From Deinococcus grandis (GTDB taxonomy: Bacteria; Deinococcota; Deinococci; Deinococcales; Deinococcaceae), in assembly GCF_001485435.1 (NCBI RefSeq), contig NZ_BCMS01000001.1:2551501-2615500 (forward strand): 64,000 nt of DNA, read 5' to 3'. Below are positions 52,308-64,000 of this stretch, piece after piece (positions within the stretch are counted from its first letter, which is position 1; each line of letters begins with the position of its first letter). Below the pieces are notes generated by a model. That model was not told the DNA's origin. It did not search any database and saw nothing but the letters and a program-made list of their open reading frames with translations. A program made the translations under genes and the position numbers.

Positions 52308-52373
52308 ACCCGGCCCTGCGCCCGGGCTGAGCCCAGGCGCGCACCACCCACTTCAATTCCGGAGGAATACAAC

Positions 52374-52736
<363 letters not shown>

Positions 52737-52759
52737 GTCCCCCCTCACCGGGAGTGCAA

Positions 52760-52785
52760 CCCCCAGCTTCGGCTGGGGGTTTTTT
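52760..52785 (+). terminator. Terminator after rplL
   Basis: CCCCCAGC-ttcg-GCTGGGGG with a UUCG tetraloop, followed by six T. The T run overlaps the stop codon of the convergent gene at 52784. Confidence 0.97.
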
Positions 52786-53386
52786 AGTACCGTGCCGGGT
52801 GGGTCTGTTCGGCAACCTGCCGCACGAAGCGCGAGGTGTCCTCCCGCAGTAGCGCCGCCACCCCGGCAGGCAGCGACGGGCGGGACGCGACGGCCAGTCG
52901 CACGCCGTAATCCGGATCGGCAGCCAGGGCGGCCAGCAGGTCCGGGGGCAGGTGGGGCCGCGCGGCGATGCGGGCGCGGACCAGCCACGCCGCGTGCCGC
53001 GCCAGGGACAGGACCTCCGGTTCCTGCAGGGCGGGGTGCTGCGCCAGCGGAATCAGGAGTTCGGTGCGGCCGTGGCGGATCAGGTGCGCGCGCACCCACG
53101 CGGGCACGTCGGGCAGGCGCAGGAGCGCGTGGAACGCCCCGTCCGGCCACGCGCGCAGCAGGTGCGGGTCGGCCAGTCGCAGCAGCGGCAGCGCCGGGTT
53201 CGCCAGGACGACCTGCGGGAACTCGGGGGCCAGGATGCCCAGCACGGCGGCGGGCGTGTTCGGGTGCCGCGCCACCTGCGCGCGGACCGCCGCGTCCGGG
53301 TGCTCCGCCAGCGCCGCCAGTTCGGGCGCGGGTGCGCGGGGGTTCAGTACCGCTGGTGTGGGGGCAGGTCCAGTTTCTCCAGCCAT
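52784..53386 (-). CDS. Leucine-rich-repeat-variant protein (200 aa)
   Basis: Helical repeats of about 24 residues with the variant pattern LAxxPDxxVRxxVAxHPNTPxxVL: LAEHPDAAVRAQVARHPNTPAAVLGIL, then weaker copies and a clear one near the C-terminus (LAADPDYGVRLAVASRPSLPAGVAALL). LRV proteins are helical solenoids, some carrying an iron-sulfur cluster, but I see no cysteines here. It overlaps the GIY-YIG gene by 43 bases in another frame, so it is the last gene of a three-gene operon. Function unknown. Confidence 0.75.
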   Translation of the reverse strand: MAGETGPAPTPAVLNPRAPAPELAALAEHPDAAVRAQVARHPNTPAAVLGILAPEFPQVVLANPALPLLRLADPHLLRAWPDGAFHALLRLPDVPAWVRAHLIRHGRTELLIPLAQHPALQEPEVLSLARHAAWLVRARIAARPHLPPDLLAALAADPDYGVRLAVASRPSLPAGVAALLREDTSRFVRQVAEQTHPARY

Positions 53387-53649
53387 AACGCGAGCAGTTC
53401 CTCCAGGTCGTCCGGGTCCACGCGGCCCGCCGGACCGGGCTTCAGGTCGTCCAGCATCTCGAACGCGAAGGCACCTTCGCCGTCCTGCGTCCAGTCTCGC
53501 TGAAGGGCGGGCGTGCGGTGTGATCCCAGCTGTAACTCGAAGCGGACCCGGTTCAGGTACGCGGGGGCGTCCACGCTGCCCCCCAGCAGGCTGCGGCCCG
53601 ATTCGAGGTGCCGCACGCGGTAGATGCCAGGGCGGGGCGTGTGCTTCAT
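53344..53649 (-). CDS. GIY-YIG-like nuclease family protein (101 aa)
   Basis: Starts MKHTPRPGIYRVRHLESGRSLLGGS, where GIYRV stands for the GIY motif and SLLGGS for the YIG-like motif; RVRFELQLGSHRTPALQRDW carries the family's Arg and His, and a Glu follows in FAFEMLDD. The shape matches small bacterial GIY-YIG-fold proteins often located beside regulators. Whether it cuts DNA is not known; the second motif is altered (LLGGS). It overlaps the DUF2239 gene by 4 bases and the LRV gene by 43. Confidence 0.78.
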   Translation of the reverse strand: MKHTPRPGIYRVRHLESGRSLLGGSVDAPAYLNRVRFELQLGSHRTPALQRDWTQDGEGAFAFEMLDDLKPGPAGRVDPDDLEELLALWLEKLDLPPHQRY

Positions 53650-54197
53650 GCATCCCCGAAAGTGGGCGCGGCGAGGTACAGGGCGTGAGTACGGACGTCC
53701 GGCGGCCACGCGGCCAGCGCGGCCTCGAACGCGGCGCGCTGTCCGGCGTACAGCGCGCGGGTCGCCGCCTCGAAGCCCGGGAGGTCCCCGCCCACCGCGC
53801 CCAGGAAGCGGTCGGTGGCCGCCTGGGCCTGCGCGCGGCGTTCGCCGTCCGGGTCGGCTTTGCGGGCCTCGTCGATCAGGCGGCGCAGCGCGGCGGACGC
53901 CCCGCCCCGCTGGCGTTCCAGCCACTCCCAGTGCCGGGGCAGCAGCGAGACCTCGCGCGACATGACGCCCAGTTTCGGGCGGCCCGGGCCACTGCGCGGC
54001 TCGGGTGGCAGGTGGCGAGCCAGGACCTCGTCCAGGGTGCCGCTCAGGTCGAAGTCCACGCTGCGGCCAGTGCGGTCGTCGAAGGTCAGCAGGCCCGCTC
54101 GCGGCCCGGCGTGCAGCAGGGTGAGGGTGTCCGCGAGGGGCGCGGTCAGGCGGTGGGTGGGCCCCTCGAAGGTGGTGAAGGTCGCTTCAGTTTCCAT
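53646..54197 (-). CDS. DUF2239 family protein (183 aa)
   Basis: DUF2239: N-terminal half ATFTTFEGPTHRLTAPLADTL, then DFDLSGTLDEVLARHLPPEP, the basic GRPKLGVMSREVSLLPRHWEWLERQRGG with an arginine/RHH-like appearance that could bind DNA, and a helical C-terminus. Function unknown. TAATAT (54204-54209 on the complement) lies 6 bases before the ATG, so the mRNA is leaderless. Two TTACCCGGGTAA sites cover its promoter. First gene of the three-gene operon. Confidence 0.82.
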   Translation of the reverse strand: METEATFTTFEGPTHRLTAPLADTLTLLHAGPRAGLLTFDDRTGRSVDFDLSGTLDEVLARHLPPEPRSGPGRPKLGVMSREVSLLPRHWEWLERQRGGASAALRRLIDEARKADPDGERRAQAQAATDRFLGAVGGDLPGFEAATRALYAGQRAAFEAALAAWPPDVRTHALYLAAPTFGDA

Positions 54198-54203
54198 GCA
54201 CCG

Positions 54204-54249
54204 ATATTACCCGGGTAAATTACAAGAAGGCAATACTACCCGGGTAATA
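54204..54249. promoter_or_regulatory. DUF2239-operon promoter with twin palindromic operators
   Basis: Minus-strand -35 TTGCCT (54228-54233), 18 bases, -10 TAATAT (54204-54209). TTACCCGGGTAA (54207-54218) covers the -10; TACTACCCGGGTAATA (54234-54249, one mismatched pair) lies just beyond the -35. Centres are 29 bases apart. No regulator gene is adjacent. Confidence 0.75.
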
Positions 54250-54257
54250 AAGATGGC

Positions 54258-54701
54258 CTATTCGCGTGTCTGCTGTCGGGCCGCCCGTCCCAGTCGCCGG
54301 GCGGCATGACGAATCCGCGGCGTCCCGCCTGTATGCACGAGGGCCTCCAGCTCAGGCAGAAACGCCTCGCCCCCGCCTTCCCGCTCCAGCCAGTCCAGGG
54401 CCGCCTGCTGCCAGAACTCCGTCAGCCAGGTCAGGCCCAGCCGGACACTCGAATCAATCGGGAAAGTATCGGCCAGCGCCGGGCTCAGGCCCACGGCTAC
54501 CAGACGACTCCGCAGCTCGGAGTGAAATGCGGCCCTCTGCGGCAACACCGTGACCAGAAAGACCGGGGATGAGGCGGCCAGCGACGACCACCCGCCTTCC
54601 CGCGCGAGGTACACCCACTCCCCTGCTCCGGTCACACCGACGGGCACGCGGGACTTACTCAGTTCAGTCACCACAACCACGGCCTCATCTGGTGCCGTCA
54701 G
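54258..54701 (-). CDS. Protein of unknown function, possible CTG start (147 aa)
   Basis: Not recognised. AVVVVTELSKSRVPVGVTG then LRSRLVAVGLSPALADTFP and a basic C-terminus (RHAARRLGRAARQQ). No ATG/GTG lies in the best position: GGAGGG is followed 5 bases later by CTG at 54701, which also overlaps the upstream stop as CTGA. In-frame GTG codons at 54680, 54674 and 54671 are the alternative starts, without a good ribosome site. Third gene of the operon 55995-54258. Confidence 0.55.
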   Translation of the reverse strand: MTAPDEAVVVVTELSKSRVPVGVTGAGEWVYLAREGGWSSLAASSPVFLVTVLPQRAAFHSELRSRLVAVGLSPALADTFPIDSSVRLGLTWLTEFWQQAALDWLEREGGGEAFLPELEALVHTGGTPRIRHAARRLGRAARQQTRE

Positions 54702-55207
54702 GGTGTCCCTCCGAACTGCTTCGTCCAGAGGCCGCAGCCGTCGCGGGCGCTCAGGCGAAGGGTCTCCCCCATCCAGCGCAGGCCCAGCACATCGAACCCG
54801 CCGCAGTGAGGCCGGGCGCTGAGCTGGCCGGTCACGGCGCGCGGCCCGGCGGCCTGCACGACGGTCGCCTGGAAGGCGAACACGTCCAGGGCGTCGAAGG
54901 AGCTGGACCGCTCGGTGACGAGCACCACCACGTCGGTCTGCGCGGTCCACAGTTCGCCCGACCAGCTGTTCAGGCGCGCGCCGGTGTCCGGGTTCAGCTG
55001 CCACGTCTCGCACGCGGACGCCGCGATGACGCTGCCCGTGGGGCACAGGCTGACCCACAGTCCCCTCAGGCCCAGTTGCGCGGACTGCCGGGTTAATCCG
55101 GCGGGGATGGGCAGCGTCCAGATCGTCTGGCTGCCTTCCACCCGCCGGATCTGGGCGGGCCGCTGCGGGCTGGGATGGTCATACAGGTAGACCGTCGCGG
55201 CGATCAC
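54698..55207 (-). CDS. Protein of unknown function (169 aa)
   Basis: Beta-rich sequence of propeller-like style (IRRVEGSQTIWTLPIPAG, LRGLWVSLCPTGSVIAAS, DVLGLRWMGETLRLSARDGCGLW). Four Cys. No signal peptide, though the start is at the gene overlap. GTG at 55207 overlaps the upstream stop as GTGA, so it is coupled to the TPR protein. Function unknown. Confidence 0.6.
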   Translation of the reverse strand: MIAATVYLYDHPSPQRPAQIRRVEGSQTIWTLPIPAGLTRQSAQLGLRGLWVSLCPTGSVIAASACETWQLNPDTGARLNSWSGELWTAQTDVVVLVTERSSSFDALDVFAFQATVVQAAGPRAVTGQLSARPHCGGFDVLGLRWMGETLRLSARDGCGLWTKQFGGTP

Positions 55208-55995
55208 TTCAGCTCTTTGCGCAGTCCGGCGGCCATCTGGAACCATTCGCGTTCCTGGCGTCTGTACAGGTTAGTGGCGCGGGATTCGGTTTTCGCGATC
55301 TGCTCGAGCAGCGCGCGGGCGTCCTCGGTGCGGCCCTGGCGGATCAGGTACGCGGCGTAGCGGGCACGGGGTTCTTCGGTGGTGGCGCCCGTGATGGCGT
55401 CGCGGTACGTCTGGTCGGCGTCGGGTTTGCCCTGCGCGTCCTGCGCCTGCGCCAGGAGGGTCAGGGTGCGGGTGCGGGTGGCGGCGCTGGTGCGCAGGTC
55501 CACGCGGGTGAGTTTGTTCTCGGCGGCGCTGAAGTCGCTGCGGGCGAGGTCCAGTTCGGCGCTGGTGAGCAGCACGACCGGGTCGTCGGCGTAGATGCCG
55601 CTCAGGAGGGGCGCGAGGGTGGCCTGCGCGTCGTCCGGGCGGCCCGCGCGGGCCTGCAAGGCGGCCAGGTCGGCGCGGTGCTGGAGGGTGTCGCTTTCAA
55701 GCAGGCGTTCGTGCGCCTCGCGGATGCGGGTGTCGAGGGGTTTGAGGGCCTCGACGCCGCGCGCGACGGCCTGCCCGGCCACGCGGCCGCCCCCGCGCGC
55801 GGCGGGGATCAGGACCATGAAGGTGTACACGGCGGCGAAGGCCAGTCCGAACAGGCCGCCGAACAGCGCGCCGAACAGCAGCATGACGATCCAGTACACC
55901 TGCTGCCGCGTGACGATCGCGTGGATCAGGCCGATCAGGGCCAGACCGCGCAGGATGGTGTAGATCAGTGGCAGGTAGGGGGCAAGGGCGTCCAC
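55204..55995 (-). CDS. Membrane-anchored TPR-like protein (263 aa)
   Basis: Two N-terminal transmembrane segments (LPLIYTILRGLALIGLI, WIVMLLFGALFGGLFGLAFAAV) with a Gly-rich FGALFGGLFG, then a linker and about four TPR-like helical pairs (RADLAALQARAGRPDDAQATL, LTLLAQAQDAQGKPDADQTY, AAYLIRQGRTEDARALLEQ). The family seems to be a membrane protein with cytoplasmic TPRs for protein binding. GTG at 55995 lies 6 bases after TAGCAT, so the mRNA is leaderless. Confidence 0.75.
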   Translation of the reverse strand: MDALAPYLPLIYTILRGLALIGLIHAIVTRQQVYWIVMLLFGALFGGLFGLAFAAVYTFMVLIPAARGGGRVAGQAVARGVEALKPLDTRIREAHERLLESDTLQHRADLAALQARAGRPDDAQATLAPLLSGIYADDPVVLLTSAELDLARSDFSAAENKLTRVDLRTSAATRTRTLTLLAQAQDAQGKPDADQTYRDAITGATTEEPRARYAAYLIRQGRTEDARALLEQIAKTESRATNLYRRQEREWFQMAAGLRKELK

Positions 55996-56136
55996 GCTCT
56001 CATGCTACGGGGCGCGCGGGGAGAAACCTGCCCGTTTCGTGAAGTGCGCCTGAGGGTCGGGGTGGATTGATTCGGGGAGGGATGTGCGGCATACTTCGCG
56101 CCATCACCCGCGCCCGCCCCGCGTTGCGGCCGCCCG

Positions 56137-56342
56137 TTGACCGGTCATGCCGGACGGGCGTATACTGCTCTGTGCTGACCATGATGGGTCGGATCAGGAG
56201 TTCTTTGCGGCGAACGGGTCTGCAAAACTAATTCATTTTCCAGGGAACGCGCCCGCACCACACAGGGGCCGCGCTTCCCGGACGCGTCGTTTCTCCACCC
56301 CGGAAAGACGCGGGAATCCACAAGAGGGCGTGCGAGGTGGAC
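56137..56342 (+). promoter_or_regulatory. rpoB promoter and 170-base leader
   Basis: TTGACC (56137-56142), 18 bases, TATACT (56161-56166). The leader contains a 16-codon frame with two Met (56181-56231, MMGRIRSSLRRTGLQN) and an imperfect hairpin GGGAA-CGCG...CGCG-TTCCC (about 56242-56279). Together with 55996-56136, which holds nothing else I can identify, this fills the 347-base gap before rpoB. Confidence 0.75.
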
Positions 56343-59798
<3,456 letters not shown>

Positions 59799-59816
59799 GG
59801 CGCGCTGATTCGCGCC

Positions 59817-59897
59817 GTCTAAGGGTCGAAAAGTCCAAGAGTCAAGAGAACCGCGTACTCACGCCCTAGACCTTTAGACCCTTAGACCCACAGTCCA
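59817..59897 (+). repeat. Octad-repeat hairpin element E between rpoB and rpoC
   Basis: Left arm has units starting every 8 bases (GTCTAAGG, GTCGAAAA, GTCCAAGA, GTCAAGAG); right arm has TAGACC every 8 bases (CCTAGAC, CTTTAGAC, CCTTAGAC). GTCTAAGGGTC (59817-59827) is the exact complement of GACCCTTAGAC (59877-59887). It forms a long hairpin 80 bases before the rpoC start region. Confidence 0.75.
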
Positions 59898-59920
59898 AGC
59901 CTCCCAACCCAGGAGTCTCA

Positions 59921-64000
<4,080 letters not shown>

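Noticed and set aside
53386..53653. Longer LRV protein starting upstream of 53386
   Set aside because: The extension would run wholly through the GIY-YIG gene in another frame and is Arg/Pro-rich noncoding in style.

Overview
The window is a stretch of a Deinococcus-type chromosome. Base composition is high in GC. The evidence for the genus is the Deinococcus/Thermus form of RpoC with a large insert after the N-terminal zinc ribbon, a TilS-TadA fusion, a HAIR-like heat-shock operator on lon, many leaderless promoters (TANNNT 5-8 bases before the start codon), and many small structured intergenic repeats. I cannot name the species from sequence alone.

Layout. 1-7006, minus strand: ppk (running off the left edge) preceded by ybjN, an unrecognised 346-residue protein and a 787-residue basic, Ala/Lys-rich protein, possibly one operon; then yqgE and a secreted protein. 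7046-17375: lon with its heat-shock promoter, then secreted or lipid-anchored hydrolases (esterase, GH13 amylase, lipase) mixed with a META-domain protein, a B12-binding mutase subunit and an MFS transporter; amylase and lipase share a LacI-type palindrome. 17382-21341: tRNA-Ser, plsY, two small proteins, and asd behind a Thr-rich leader peptide and attenuator; this part is rich in dispersed repeats. 21342-30900: proS, HAD phosphatase, flavoprotein/SDR pair, Lrp regulator divergent from an EamA transporter and aminotransferase, a 0.6-kb repeat region without genes, and a cell-wall amidase. 30985-46802: RelA/SpoT-like synthetase, tilS-tadA divergent from a peroxiredoxin, PEGA lipoprotein, metallo-hydrolase, a low-GC orphan, a second ybjN, citrate synthase, tsaB, a polyester-type esterase and a heterodimeric ABC exporter.

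47034-64000 is the gene-expression core: tRNA-Thr/Tyr/Gly/Thr, tuf, rpmG, secE, nusG, rplK, rplA, rplJ, rplL and rpoB-rpoC (rpoC runs off the right edge). Two minus-strand three-gene operons of mostly unknown function (52784-54197 and 54258-55995) sit between rplL and rpoB.

The most unusual signals are regulatory and structural: the asd attenuator; five intergenic hairpins built of 7- or 8-base tandem units with a different unit at each site; a 138-139 bp repeat whose two copies keep their stems by compensatory change; a 59-bp perfect inverted repeat; a symmetric divergent promoter between tilS-tadA and the peroxiredoxin; and twin TTACCCGGGTAA operators. All functional statements are read from sequence and family knowledge; no searches were run.
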